Assembly (NCBI GenBank): GCA_016716765.1
Contig: JADJVA010000006.1
Span: 372,001-436,000, forward strand
DNA: 64,000 nucleotides
Direction: 5' to 3'
Origin: Bdellovibrionales bacterium
GTDB taxonomy: Bacteria; Bdellovibrionota; Bdellovibrionia; Bdellovibrionales; UBA1609
Part shown: positions 43,993-53,684 of the stretch, piece after piece
Layout of the letters: each line of letters begins with the position of its first letter
Position numbering within the stretch: position 1 is the stretch's first letter
Notes under the pieces: model-generated
What the model saw: only the letters and a program-made list of their open reading frames with translations
The model's database searches: none
What the model was told of the DNA's origin: nothing
Program-made: the position numbers and the translations under genes

Positions 43993-45755
43993 AAAAATCG
44001 TTTCTTATGTCACTTCTCTTGTTATCTCTTTTTCCTCTTACTGTGATGATTCCGTCGGGCGTTTGGGCTCAGAACGACACTCGTCACCCGCGGGTGGCCG
44101 AGCTGGAAGACCAGTATAAAAGACAAGCCATGGATTTTCTGAAATCTCGATTTCCTCATCTGCCGTTTTCAGTTGTTGTCAGCATTGATCCTCTGAGACG
44201 AGTTTCGGCTGACAATTATCAGGCGAAACAGGAGGCTTTACCCTATTATTTACTACAAGATGAAGAAATTCGGGATGAGTGGGATGATCCCAATGCAACG
44301 CTGTATGTGCTGAGCAGGCGAATAAAATCTGTTCAAGTTTCTGTTTCAGTGCCTTCAACGGTTGCGGATGAGGAGCTTTCCGAAATCAAGGAGACTCTCA
44401 TTTCTTCATTGAGGCTTGTTCCAGCCAGAGATAAGATTGAAATTTTGAAGCGTTCCTGGTCAGGCCTACCCAATTTTTCAGTTTATGCGGGGATTGGTTT
44501 GGCGGCCATTCTTATTTTTCTCCTTGGGCTTTATGCAATTACCCGCATGTCCTTGCGTCGGATGACTCGTGCGTTTAGTGAGTTGCAGACATCTTTGGGG
44601 TCAAAAAACAATCAAGCCTCTGTCAGTCCTCCGCCCGTGGTGTCGATGGTCGAAGATAATAAGAACAATGGACAGAGTGGGGGTGATTTTCGATTTACGG
44701 ATCCGATTAAGATCAGAGAGGTCATCGCAGGGCGAGTTCATGAGCTACTCTATTCGGATGAGTTTCCTCGTCTAGAGGACATTGTAAGCTTGGATCGGTT
44801 TGCACAAAATGATTCTCGTTCAACCGGAGCCCTGATCTCTGAATTTCCTCTCGATATGCAGCGTCGGCTATTTTCGCTTGGAAGGGGAGAATACTGGATG
44901 GAGTCCTTTATCGAGCCAGGAGAGTTGGTTCCCCAGTGTTTGGAAATACTTGAGCGTCTCTGTCGAGTTCATAAATCAAAAAGAGGGAAGGAATGGGAGG
45001 CCTTGCTGATACAAGTTTGGCGAATGGACGAGTTAACAAGAGTGAGGTTTTTGCGGACAATTGATCAAGATGAATCAATGGCCATAGTTCATTCGATGCC
45101 AAAAAATGTTTCGGTGCCAACGGCACGTCAGGCCTTTCCGGGAAGTTGGGGTGCTGTCTTAGATCCTCAATTTCGTCCCGCTAAGATCACGGCAGAGCGA
45201 ATCATGCAAATCGGCGAAAAGGCGATGGAGATTTTGCCTCCGGTGCCGTTTGAGATACTTGAAACATACAGGCAGGAAAAGGATCTCATCGCTTATCTCA
45301 ATGTCTCTGATGTGGCTGCAGAGAGAGACATTTATCGAGCCTCCCCAGAAACGGCGATGATTCATCGAATAAGACCTCCCTTTTATCGTGTTGTGCAAGA
45401 TGATAAGGCCTATATGGAGCAATTCGTTAACATGATTAGTTTAGACGACTGGGCTTTGTCTCTGTTTAACGTGAGTCGAACTGAACGGGCAAATATAGAT
45501 CGGCACTTTTCAAATAAGCAAAAATTCATATTTATTGAGAAATTGAAAGCACTTGATTCAAGAAACCCTGAGCTTCGCCAGATAGGATTGATCAGGGAGA
45601 GGATTGCCAGAAGTTATGCGGATTATAAAAAGGGAATAGAGCTCAACCAAAAGGTTGGAGACATCGCGAGAAATCAGGAAATTGAGCCAGACTCTCAGGC
45701 TGAATCTGAAGCCAAGCAGAATGACAGTGGGGATACGGAAGAGAATGTCGCCTAA
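43989..45755 (+). CDS. Membrane-anchored protein with FliF-like and FliG-like parts
   Basis: The 588-residue protein starts at GTG 43989, overlapping the motB stop. It has a signal peptide (to GVWA), then a periplasmic part that near residues 110-150 resembles the end of FliF (SVQVSVSVPS ... DEELSEIKETLISSLRLVPARDKIEI). A single membrane helix follows at about 162-182 (YAGIGLAAILIFLLGLYAI). The cytoplasmic remainder is helical; its C-terminus, WALSLFNVSRTERANIDRHF then KQKFIFIEKLKAL and IGLIRERIARSY, strongly recalls the FliG C-terminal domain that touches MotA. I infer a fused rotor-like component. The similarity is by eye and needs a profile search. Confidence 0.7.
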   Translation: MKKSFLMSLLLLSLFPLTVMIPSGVWAQNDTRHPRVAELEDQYKRQAMDFLKSRFPHLPFSVVVSIDPLRRVSADNYQAKQEALPYYLLQDEEIRDEWDDPNATLYVLSRRIKSVQVSVSVPSTVADEELSEIKETLISSLRLVPARDKIEILKRSWSGLPNFSVYAGIGLAAILIFLLGLYAITRMSLRRMTRAFSELQTSLGSKNNQASVSPPPVVSMVEDNKNNGQSGGDFRFTDPIKIREVIAGRVHELLYSDEFPRLEDIVSLDRFAQNDSRSTGALISEFPLDMQRRLFSLGRGEYWMESFIEPGELVPQCLEILERLCRVHKSKRGKEWEALLIQVWRMDELTRVRFLRTIDQDESMAIVHSMPKNVSVPTARQAFPGSWGAVLDPQFRPAKITAERIMQIGEKAMEILPPVPFEILETYRQEKDLIAYLNVSDVAAERDIYRASPETAMIHRIRPPFYRVVQDDKAYMEQFVNMISLDDWALSLFNVSRTERANIDRHFSNKQKFIFIEKLKALDSRNPELRQIGLIRERIARSYADYKKGIELNQKVGDIARNQEIEPDSQAESEAKQNDSGDTEENVA

Positions 45756-46325
45756 AATTGGAAAATTCAGAAAATCAATTTGGATTTCCGTTTGCCTCGT
45801 AGCCGCGATGGCTTTCTCGACTCAGAAAGCTCGGGCGACAAAGATAGACGTGATGACAGGGTATTACAGCATAACGGCCGAAACGGCCACAGCCAGCAGC
45901 GAAATTTCAAATTTTGGACTCTATCGAATTAACTATATGATCTCGCTGCTCCCAAAAATGGAATTGATTGTTGGCTACAGTTTAATGATGAGCGACATTT
46001 TGGGGGCGACTTGGGCTTCGGGATCGACGGCTCTTTTGTTTATTATCCGATCAGCACGAGTTGGAGGATACAGGCCGCCGTCGACAACGCCAAAATGAGT
46101 ATTGACGGATTATGGAGACCCTATATGGGAATGGGCTTTTCCCAGAGACAGTTTCAATCAGTGCAGAGCACCTACGCCGGCTTTTCGTTTAACTTGGGAG
46201 TTGAGAGATCATTAGCTAGAGCCTTCGATTTAAAGGGAGAAGTTCGCTATCTTTTTTTGCAAGGCACTCGCGATTCTACTGCGACCGAATTGTCTGCAGT
46301 CGCTGGTGTCGTATTCTCCTTTTGA
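45745..46325 (+). pseudogene. Small outer-membrane barrel protein, one frameshift
   Basis: The ATG at 45745 overlaps the previous gene by 11 nt and gives a signal peptide (SIWISVCLVAAMAFSTQKARA). Strands of an 8-stranded barrel follow (IDVMTGYYSITAE, GLYRINYMISLL, ELIVGYSLMMS). The frame fails at a G5 run (46002-46006); one base shift continues with GDLGFGIDGSFVYYP and on to WRPYMGMGFSQRQF, DLKGEVRYLFLQG and a terminal VVFSF at 46325. The intact product would be about 193 residues. It closes the motor operon. Confidence 0.7.
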
Positions 46326-46613
46326 GATGATGCTTTCAAGACATATCTCAAATTGATTTTTTTGATATAACAAGAAATCTCCGGGCTGGAATGACTCGGT
46401 CTGATTCAGTTTATCCAACTGAGGCATATTTGTGAGTGAATATTCAGTCAAGAAATGTCGATTAAGGGTGTAGAATGGTCCAATGATGAGAAAATGGAAT
46501 GCATTTGTAGCTTGAGGCTCATTTGTTATGACCCGAACTTAGACCTTTGAATTGCACCTGAGCTTTGATCAGGGTCTGGAAGAGAAGAATCGGTTATCTT
46601 TTGGAGATTTGTT
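46326..46613. other. Intergenic region, nothing recognised
   Basis: The region lies between the motor operon and a large lipoprotein gene. It is A+T rich and has TTGATATAACAAG near 46361, but no RNA gene or clear hairpin was found. It must contain the promoter for the 46614 gene. Confidence 0.35.
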
Positions 46614-48116
46614 ATGGCGAATTTCAAATGGAAGAAAGATGTTCATGCGGCACTCATTGTGTTGAGGTCGGATTTTGTATGTTTGGATCTGAGTTCATCT
46701 TTCAGGTCATTTTTAGTTTGGTTCACTCTTGCCTTGTTGACTATTTCTCTTTCGAGTTGCAAGAAAAACAATAAGGCTTTCGATTTTCTTGAAGAGGAGC
46801 CGTCTATCTCGGCTGGCGAGGTTGATATTGTTGGATACACTCCTGAAGATGATCCGGTTGTGGTCGCAGAAGGAAAGTCAACCACATTTGCGGTTTCTCT
46901 TGGGCCCACGGCCGGAAATGAAGTTACCTACGTCTGGAAGCTAGATGATGTTGAGGTGGCCACTGGCTCAAATCCATTCTATGTTTTGAATGGATCCTCA
47001 CTCACTTCGGGTTCCCATTCGCTTGTTGTCGAGGCGCGGAATACCAAATACGGAGCTTCCAAGACCTTCAATGTCCGCAAGAATGCTGCTCCAACTTTAA
47101 CATTGACGACTCCCGGTGCCACTGGAAATTCTGTCAACGTGAACGGATCGATCAGTTTTTCTATTCAGGCCGCTGATTCAGATGGAGATTCCCTCTCTTA
47201 TACTTGGAAACTCAACGGAGTCGAAGCGCCGAGTGTCTTTGCGGTCACAAGTTCGACCACAACCTCGACAGCCATTTTTTCTCCAACTCTGACTCAAGTT
47301 GGTTCAGGTACTATTAAAGTTGAAGTCTACGATGGACATGATACCACCTCTTATTCTTGGGGAATCGACGTCGTAAACCCCATCACTGCAGTTATCAACA
47401 GCTACAGTCCGACGACCGCGCTCGTTATTGTGACTTCAACTGGGAGTGTTGACTTTAGCATCAGTGCAACAGCAAAAACTCCAACAATTTATAGTTGGAA
47501 ACTTGATGGTGTGGCGGTAGGAACGGCGACGAATCTCTACACCTTAACAGGAGCCGGATTAACTGTTGGGACTCACACATTGATCGCGAAGGTCGAGGAT
47601 TCAGACAGCTCAGATACCCATACCTTTTCGATCAAGCGCAATGCTGCCCCTGTTCTTTCTAATCCTTTGGCAACGCCCAGCTCCCAGGTTATTAATTATG
47701 GCTCTCAAATGACCATCACTATCGATGGCACAGATGCCAATTCAGATGCTCTCAATTACACTTGGACTTTAAACGGTAATCCCAGTGCCACACTTTCAGC
47801 AAGTAATACGGCAACAGGGAGTCAGGTGATTTTTCAGCCAAATGTTTCGCTAACAGGAGATCATACGATTTCGGTCTCAGTGACTGACAGCACCGAGGTC
47901 GCAAACTATTCCTGGAATGTGAGTGCCAATCGTTTTACGGATGCCTGCAATCAGTTGACGTCTGGAAAAATTTGCACCTTGGTGGGAGTTCCTTCGGGTG
48001 GTTCCGGCTTAAATTCGGTCGATGACCAAACCAAGCAAAAAATCTATTTTCGAGATGTGATCGATGATGGGTCTGGAAATTGGGTGTATGCGGATAGTCA
48101 TAATAATGCCATTTAG
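46614..48116 (+). CDS. Lipoprotein with Ig-like repeats, N-terminal part (amber stop)
   Basis: The ATG at 46614 has TTGGAG upstream and a lipoprotein signal (LTISLSSC). The 500 codons hold at least four Ig/PKD-like repeats recognisable by TYVWKLDDVEV, YTWKLNGVEA, YSWKLDGVAV and YTWTLNGNPS, each about 95 residues. The frame ends at TAG 48114-48116, but the same frame continues at once with FYNRSGSNIVRLEK into the NHL-type part at 48150. So this is the first half of one gene of about 1,228 codons. It is probably a surface adhesin or matrix protein. Confidence 0.75.
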   Translation: MANFKWKKDVHAALIVLRSDFVCLDLSSSFRSFLVWFTLALLTISLSSCKKNNKAFDFLEEEPSISAGEVDIVGYTPEDDPVVVAEGKSTTFAVSLGPTAGNEVTYVWKLDDVEVATGSNPFYVLNGSSLTSGSHSLVVEARNTKYGASKTFNVRKNAAPTLTLTTPGATGNSVNVNGSISFSIQAADSDGDSLSYTWKLNGVEAPSVFAVTSSTTTSTAIFSPTLTQVGSGTIKVEVYDGHDTTSYSWGIDVVNPITAVINSYSPTTALVIVTSTGSVDFSISATAKTPTIYSWKLDGVAVGTATNLYTLTGAGLTVGTHTLIAKVEDSDSSDTHTFSIKRNAAPVLSNPLATPSSQVINYGSQMTITIDGTDANSDALNYTWTLNGNPSATLSASNTATGSQVIFQPNVSLTGDHTISVSVTDSTEVANYSWNVSANRFTDACNQLTSGKICTLVGVPSGGSGLNSVDDQTKQKIYFRDVIDDGSGNWVYADSHNNAI

Positions 48117-48149
48117 TTTTATAACCGTTCAGGATCGAATATTGTTCGC

Positions 48150-50300
48150 TTGGAAAAGACAATTCCGACTGGTACAACAGTCATGATTATGAACAACGGT
48201 GCTATTGGTCGAACGGATGACTTCAGTACGTACAACAACTTTAAATTGTACAATCCCAGCGGCATTGCCTATGATGCGGCAAATGATCGCCTTTTTATTG
48301 CTGATATCAGCAGCAACCGCGTCGTCAAAGTAGATTCATCAGGAGTGGGATCGACTCTCCTTGGAACCTTGGGAACCGGTCAGGGAGGCGTAACAAACAG
48401 TCAAGATACGGCCGGGACGACGCACGTCTGCGGGAGTCCTCGTGATTTGGTGTACATCAATCCGGATGTCTATGTGACTTGTTCTCAATCTAATTCGATT
48501 AAGATGGTGAATGCGAATACCGGGCTAGCTCGGGTTGTGGTCGGCACAGTGACATCCGGGTCAACAGCTGCTGGCAATGGAGAAGGAACAGCGGGGAGCG
48601 GGGCTGGAACAGCTCAAGTCAATGCTCCGCAAGGAATAGAAAAGGACTCTTTGGGCAATCTCTATTGGACCGAGGTTGGATCGGGCAATGATTGTCGATT
48701 GAGAGTCTGGAATCGAACTGCTGGTACAATAAACTTTTTTAACTCAACGGTCTCGGTGCTTTCTGGAGAGACGGCGACTTTGGCGGGATCGTCCACCAAT
48801 TGCACCTATGTGGGCGGAGCTCGTGCAGCCATTCGATTGGGCCAGGTTTACGGATTAGGAGTTCATGAATCCGGTGGAGTGGTTCAGGGGTTCTTCTTGC
48901 CGAGCTATAACTATCATCGCGTGATGTATATTAATAATTTAAATTCGAGCCAGGTTCATGGTGGAACGACAGTCAATGCCCTTGAGGGTGCTACCGTGAT
49001 CGGAGATGGAACGGCTTCCTACAATGGAGATGGCGCTCTTGGAAACCTCATTCGCGTTTACTACCCCTTTAATATGTCGATGACTGCGACGGGCAATGAT
49101 GTCCTCCTCGCGGACTACTCCAATCTGCGAGTGCGGCGAATGACCTTGGCCTCAGGCTTGGTGTCGACCGATGTGGGTGCTGGTCGGTTGCGCTATGGGC
49201 TTGTGGGTGGCTCCGATGAAAGTGCAAGCGAAACGGTCCTCAATTTGCCTTATGATATGTCAATCGATGCCGGCAATAATAAGCTTTATTTTACCGACAG
49301 CGGAAACTACCGCATTCGTCAGGTCGATTTGATTACGGGCTTGGTGTCGACAATTATTGGAGAAGGGAATGCTGGCGATGGGAATATTCAAAACGAGGAT
49401 CCGACAAATGTGAGGATGCGTGATCCGCGTGGAGTGATTCCATTTGGTGATCACTTGTTGTATTCAGATGCCACATCTGGGAATTGCGTTGTGCGTGCGT
49501 ATAATCGAGCTGCCACCGCACAAAGTATTTTTGGCGTGACAATAAATCCATTAAAGGTATCAACTATTGCCGGAAACACAATTGCGGGGTGTGCGACATT
49601 TCAAGGAGGCGGAGGGGCAGCCACCAATGCGCGGCTTCGCAATCCTGAAGGCATTGTTTCAGATGGGACAAATCTTTTTATCGCGGACAGTGCCGATGAT
49701 TGTATTTTAAAAGTTTCCTCAGCTGGAATTATCAGTTCTTATCTGGGCACTTGCAATTCCGGAGGCTATGGTGAGGGTCCATTGGCAGGTATCACTTTAA
49801 ACGACCCCACCTCCATCGTTTTTGATCCGAGCTATCCGGGTACGGGTAACTTCTTTTTTGTCGATCAGACCAATGTAGGAACGGCGAGAATCCGATATGC
49901 AAACTACACGGGTGCTCAAGTCACGATTGCAGGAGTTGCTGTCAACGCCAATAGCGCAAATACCATTTTTGCCGAGACGGGGACTCCTCGACTTTATGGA
50001 ATTGCGGCCTTTTCGAGTCAGCTGTGTTATTCATCTGGTCATACAAATGGTCTGAATGGCAATCACAATGTCATTTGTCGAGATCGAAACTCTGGCCTTG
50101 CACCGGTCACACTCAGGGCTGGGTCCAACCTAGGCGATGTCAAAGGCTCTGGTGGTCCCCTGCACTATGAGCATGAAGGCGTTGATGCTTTCCAGGCTCT
50201 CTTGAATAGACCAGGAGGATTGGCTTTTGATGCATCGGGAAACCTCTATATTATTGAGCGAAATAATTCCTTGATTCGCAAAGTAAAACGTTGGTTTTGA
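48150..50300 (+). CDS. NHL-type beta-propeller repeats, C-terminal part of the same gene
   Basis: This is in the same frame as the Ig-like lipoprotein, separated only by the amber codon. It has repeated NHL-like blades: PSGIAYDAANDRLFIADISSNRVVKVD, then PYDMSIDAGNNKLYFTDSGNYRIRQVD, PEGIVSDGTNLFIADSADDCILKV and a last PGGLAFDASGNLYIIERNN. NHL propellers bind protein or sugar ligands. There is no separate signal peptide or ribosome-binding site at 48150, so on its own it would not be exported. Confidence 0.75.
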   Translation: MEKTIPTGTTVMIMNNGAIGRTDDFSTYNNFKLYNPSGIAYDAANDRLFIADISSNRVVKVDSSGVGSTLLGTLGTGQGGVTNSQDTAGTTHVCGSPRDLVYINPDVYVTCSQSNSIKMVNANTGLARVVVGTVTSGSTAAGNGEGTAGSGAGTAQVNAPQGIEKDSLGNLYWTEVGSGNDCRLRVWNRTAGTINFFNSTVSVLSGETATLAGSSTNCTYVGGARAAIRLGQVYGLGVHESGGVVQGFFLPSYNYHRVMYINNLNSSQVHGGTTVNALEGATVIGDGTASYNGDGALGNLIRVYYPFNMSMTATGNDVLLADYSNLRVRRMTLASGLVSTDVGAGRLRYGLVGGSDESASETVLNLPYDMSIDAGNNKLYFTDSGNYRIRQVDLITGLVSTIIGEGNAGDGNIQNEDPTNVRMRDPRGVIPFGDHLLYSDATSGNCVVRAYNRAATAQSIFGVTINPLKVSTIAGNTIAGCATFQGGGGAATNARLRNPEGIVSDGTNLFIADSADDCILKVSSAGIISSYLGTCNSGGYGEGPLAGITLNDPTSIVFDPSYPGTGNFFFVDQTNVGTARIRYANYTGAQVTIAGVAVNANSANTIFAETGTPRLYGIAAFSSQLCYSSGHTNGLNGNHNVICRDRNSGLAPVTLRAGSNLGDVKGSGGPLHYEHEGVDAFQALLNRPGGLAFDASGNLYIIERNNSLIRKVKRWF

Positions 50301-50327
50301 TTCGTGGTTTTGATCATTGGTTTTGAT
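50292..50327 (+). repeat. Three tandem TGGTTTTGAT copies, 13-bp period
   Basis: Copies of TGGTTTTGAT begin at 50292, 50305 and 50318, separated by the triplets TCG and CAT. The first copy contains the last codon and stop of the NHL gene (TGG TTT TGA). It looks like a small slippage duplication at a gene end. Confidence 0.8.
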
Positions 50328-50377
50328 CTGTGAGCCCAACGTCTAAAACGGAGAGTGATTGGGATGATGGGTAAAGA

Positions 50378-52414
50378 GTGAGCCATGTTCTTCTCAGTAT
50401 TTTTTTCTTGGGTCTCGCTTGTCTTGCTTCAGCTGAAGAAGAATCGCCATCTTATTTAGATGATCCCTATAGCCAGATTGAATTCTTCGTCCTCGAGAAT
50501 GGCTTAGAGGTGATCCTCGCGCCCGAATCGGCAGCTCGAACTGTGAAGGTCTACTATGAAGTTGACGTCGGTTATGGATCCGAAGACGCCCAGAACCTGG
50601 GGGTTTCCCATCTTCTGGAGCATGCCCTATTTAGGCACCCAGATCTTTCATCAAATATGTCCTTTCTTGATGTCATCCAAGAAATGGGAGGACAGGGTAA
50701 CGGAATTACTTCGAAACTGACGACCTCGTATTTTGCGACGGTACCTAGCAAGAAAGTGACTTGGACAATTCAGACCTTTGCAAAAATGATGTTGGGTAGA
50801 AAAATTCAAAGGAAGGACTTGGAGAAGTCGCGTCGTGAGGTCCAATTGGAAATAGGGGAAGCCAATCCGGTGACTTCGATTCTTGGATTCGACGCGGCCA
50901 AATGGCTCACTCTTCCTTACCTTAAAGCTCCGGAATTCTATGAGTACAACTTCGGCATGGATATTGGTAAGACCTCCTTTACCGAAGAAGAAAATCGATT
51001 GTCCAACCAAAAAATCAGATTGGACCAGGTTCAGGATCGCTATGATCGCTATTATTACCCTGGAAATTCTAGACTTTATGTTGCTGGAACCTTTGATCCG
51101 ACGAAGATCAAGGAAGTATTGCGAGCTTCTTGGGGCTCATTTTCATCAAGTTTCAAACATGAGTTAAGGCCTACACAGACTCCCCAGCCGCGGGGTAAAC
51201 CTCATGTCATCCACGACATAACCTCTGACAACGTCCCAGGCCTTCAGGTGGGTACTCTGCTTTACGATTTGACCTATTTAGAGGAAGTTGCCGTTAATAT
51301 TTACATCAATTTTATGGCTAGTGAATTGATGAAGGAAATAAGAAATCAGAGGGGACAAACCTATACTGTTGTTCCGCGATACTACACGGAGTCTGGAGTT
51401 GGCTTTGCGAGTGTTGAGCTTGAGGCACATCGGGCTGACTATGAAGACATTGAATCAAGGGTTCGATCAATCTTTATGAGCATTGCCGAAAGAGGACTTT
51501 CTGGTGCTGAGTTCGAAAGTGCGCGTGCAGCCTATTTGAAGCAGCTCAGTTTAGTTGAATCTGACAGTGAATCTCTCTATTCCCTTTCTGCAGCCTGGAG
51601 AGAGTTGCGAAACCGTTACGGAACGGATATTATTTCCCCTTACGCCATGGTCCGAGATTTGACAACAGAGCAAATGAATGAAGCCCTAAAAAAACATTTC
51701 CAACCGCAGCGTCGTCTTGAGATACTGGATTCAGCAAATATTCTTTTTCGATACGATGATTGGGTTTTTGGTTTCATTGTTTTTCTCATTGGGCTGGCCG
51801 CGATGAGATGGATCACATTAAAGCCATTCAACCACAATGAGTTGAGGTGGGTTCGGAAGGTTCGATATCCTGGCTTAAAGCTTGTTGAGCTCTCTGCTCT
51901 GGCTCTCTCTGCATTTCTGTTTGATCATGCGAAATATGTTCTGGAACAAATAATTCCAGAATTGATCGATCTGCGTCAGGTGATGATTTTTAATGGATAC
52001 CTTTTGCCCTGGACGGAATCTTTGGCAGCCGTCGTGATCTTGATTGCCACGTTTAGCGCCTATCCACGAAAGCTGATGGTGGTGAACCATTCCTTGCTTG
52101 TGAAAAGTTTGACGTTTTATTCCTATCGCATTGCGTTTGAGGATGTCGAAGGAGTTGAAGGGGTATTGTATTTGAAGCACATTGTGTCTTGGAAAAACCT
52201 GAAGGAATTAGGTTGGCGACACTATATTTTTCATCCATTTGTTTGGGAGCCAGCTCTGTTGGTTCGGACGAAACAGAAGTCCTATGTTTTTAGTATCAAA
52301 GAGGGGAATGAAGCTGCAAAAGAATTGAGAGAACTCATCGATGATTTTAGGAAGACTAATTTGTTCGAAAATAAGCCAATACTTTTTCCTTTGCCTCAGA
52401 TGAAGCTGCGTTAG
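50378..52414 (+). CDS. M16-family zinc peptidase with C-terminal membrane region
   Basis: The GTG start gives a signal peptide (VLLSIFFLGLACLASA). Residues about 30-450 are two M16 half-domains; the inverted zinc motif HLLEH is near 85-89. The second half-domain (from about 285) has YTVVPRYY and the LSGAEFESARAAYLKQL helix. Unusually, after residue 460 the protein has three or so hydrophobic segments (WVFGFIVFLIGLAAM, LVELSALALSAFLF, SLAAVVILIATFSAYP) and a small C-terminal domain that may be PH-like. At 678 residues it is longer than ordinary bacterial M16B enzymes (about 430-480). Confidence 0.82.
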   Translation: MSHVLLSIFFLGLACLASAEEESPSYLDDPYSQIEFFVLENGLEVILAPESAARTVKVYYEVDVGYGSEDAQNLGVSHLLEHALFRHPDLSSNMSFLDVIQEMGGQGNGITSKLTTSYFATVPSKKVTWTIQTFAKMMLGRKIQRKDLEKSRREVQLEIGEANPVTSILGFDAAKWLTLPYLKAPEFYEYNFGMDIGKTSFTEEENRLSNQKIRLDQVQDRYDRYYYPGNSRLYVAGTFDPTKIKEVLRASWGSFSSSFKHELRPTQTPQPRGKPHVIHDITSDNVPGLQVGTLLYDLTYLEEVAVNIYINFMASELMKEIRNQRGQTYTVVPRYYTESGVGFASVELEAHRADYEDIESRVRSIFMSIAERGLSGAEFESARAAYLKQLSLVESDSESLYSLSAAWRELRNRYGTDIISPYAMVRDLTTEQMNEALKKHFQPQRRLEILDSANILFRYDDWVFGFIVFLIGLAAMRWITLKPFNHNELRWVRKVRYPGLKLVELSALALSAFLFDHAKYVLEQIIPELIDLRQVMIFNGYLLPWTESLAAVVILIATFSAYPRKLMVVNHSLLVKSLTFYSYRIAFEDVEGVEGVLYLKHIVSWKNLKELGWRHYIFHPFVWEPALLVRTKQKSYVFSIKEGNEAAKELRELIDDFRKTNLFENKPILFPLPQMKLR

Positions 52415-52438
52415 GAAGAATGACAAATTGAGGATACT

Positions 52439-53464
52439 GTGAATTTAATTTTTTTGATGATTCTTTTTGGTATTTCAACTATCTCATGGGCAGCAGAATC
52501 AGGAGGTCGAATGACCAAGGGTAAATACAAAGAGGTTCCATCCAGGGAAGAATTGAAAAAGCGCCTGACCCCTGAACAATATTTCGTCACCCAAGAGGAC
52601 GGAACGGAACCTCCGTTTGAGAATGCCTATTGGAATAAAAAAGACGATGGCATTTATGTCGATGTTGTGACCGGCGAGCCCTTGTTTAGCTCTCTCAATA
52701 AATATGATTCTGGGACCGGATGGCCCAGTTTTGATCGAGCTCTGGTCGAATCAGAAATTGTCAAAAAGGAGGATCGCAAGTTTTTTTCTAAAAGAACAGA
52801 GGTTAGATCAAGATATGCGAATTCTCATCTTGGTCATGTGTTTGACGATGGTCCAGCGTCCACAGGGCGTCGCTATTGTATCAATTCAGCGGCTCTCAGG
52901 TTTGTATCCATCGAGAGAATGAAAGAAGAGGGCTACGGTGAGTTCTTGTTTCTTTTTGCCGAAAAAAAAGGGTGGAAATTGGCTACTTTGGCAGGGGGGT
53001 GTTTTTGGGGAGTGGAAGAGCTGATTCGAAAAATTCCAGGAGTCATTGAAACTCAGGTGGGATATAGCGGGGGTGATCTGAAAAATCCTGTTTACGATAT
53101 TGTAAAGATGGGTAAGAGTAATCACGCTGAGGCGGTTCAAATTTTATTTGATCCAAAAAAGTTAGCCTATGAAGAAATTTTGCTTCAGTTCTTCAAACTT
53201 CATGATCCAACGACCTTAAATCAACAGGGCAATGACAAAGGAACGCAGTATCGTTCTGCGATTTTTTACGCTGATGGTGAACAAAAAAAGATTGCTGAGG
53301 CTGTAAAGTCTCGAGTTGATAAATCTGGAAAATGGAAAAGTCCTGTTGTGACTCAAATAGTTTCGTACAGAGATTTTTGGCGCGCCGAAGATGTGCATCA
53401 AAAATATTTAGAAAAAAATCCCCAGGGTTATACCTGCCACTTTGTTCGAGATATCAGTTTTTGA
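52439..53464 (+). CDS. msrBA: Exported methionine sulfoxide reductase, MsrB-MsrA fusion
   Basis: The protein repairs both R- and S-methionine sulfoxide, likely in the periplasm. A signal peptide (LIFLMILFGISTISWAA) precedes MsrB (residues about 35-175: GTGWPSF, SHLGHVF, catalytic RYCINSAALRF) and then MsrA (about 180-341: catalytic GGCFWG, VGYSGG, the GTQYRSAIFY block). The MsrB half lacks the two CxxC zinc pairs of many relatives. The domain order B-A is less common than A-B. The start is GTG after TTGAGGA. It lies 24 bp after the M16 gene. Confidence 0.93.
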   Translation: MNLIFLMILFGISTISWAAESGGRMTKGKYKEVPSREELKKRLTPEQYFVTQEDGTEPPFENAYWNKKDDGIYVDVVTGEPLFSSLNKYDSGTGWPSFDRALVESEIVKKEDRKFFSKRTEVRSRYANSHLGHVFDDGPASTGRRYCINSAALRFVSIERMKEEGYGEFLFLFAEKKGWKLATLAGGCFWGVEELIRKIPGVIETQVGYSGGDLKNPVYDIVKMGKSNHAEAVQILFDPKKLAYEEILLQFFKLHDPTTLNQQGNDKGTQYRSAIFYADGEQKKIAEAVKSRVDKSGKWKSPVVTQIVSYRDFWRAEDVHQKYLEKNPQGYTCHFVRDISF

Positions 53465-53684
53465 TTCTCAATAAAAGCGTATCATAACGAGCGAGCCAGA
53501 AATTCAAATTCTCGTTTCGAGTCAAAATATAATATAAAAAGGGAAAGAATGAGATATGTCAGGCAAACTGACACTGACTAAAAACTGTCACATGTGGAGG
53601 CATTAGACAAGTGTCCAGTCGGCATACGCCATGCAATAGGTTAGAATGGAACTGATTGGAGTTAATCAGTTAAGGGGGAGCGGC

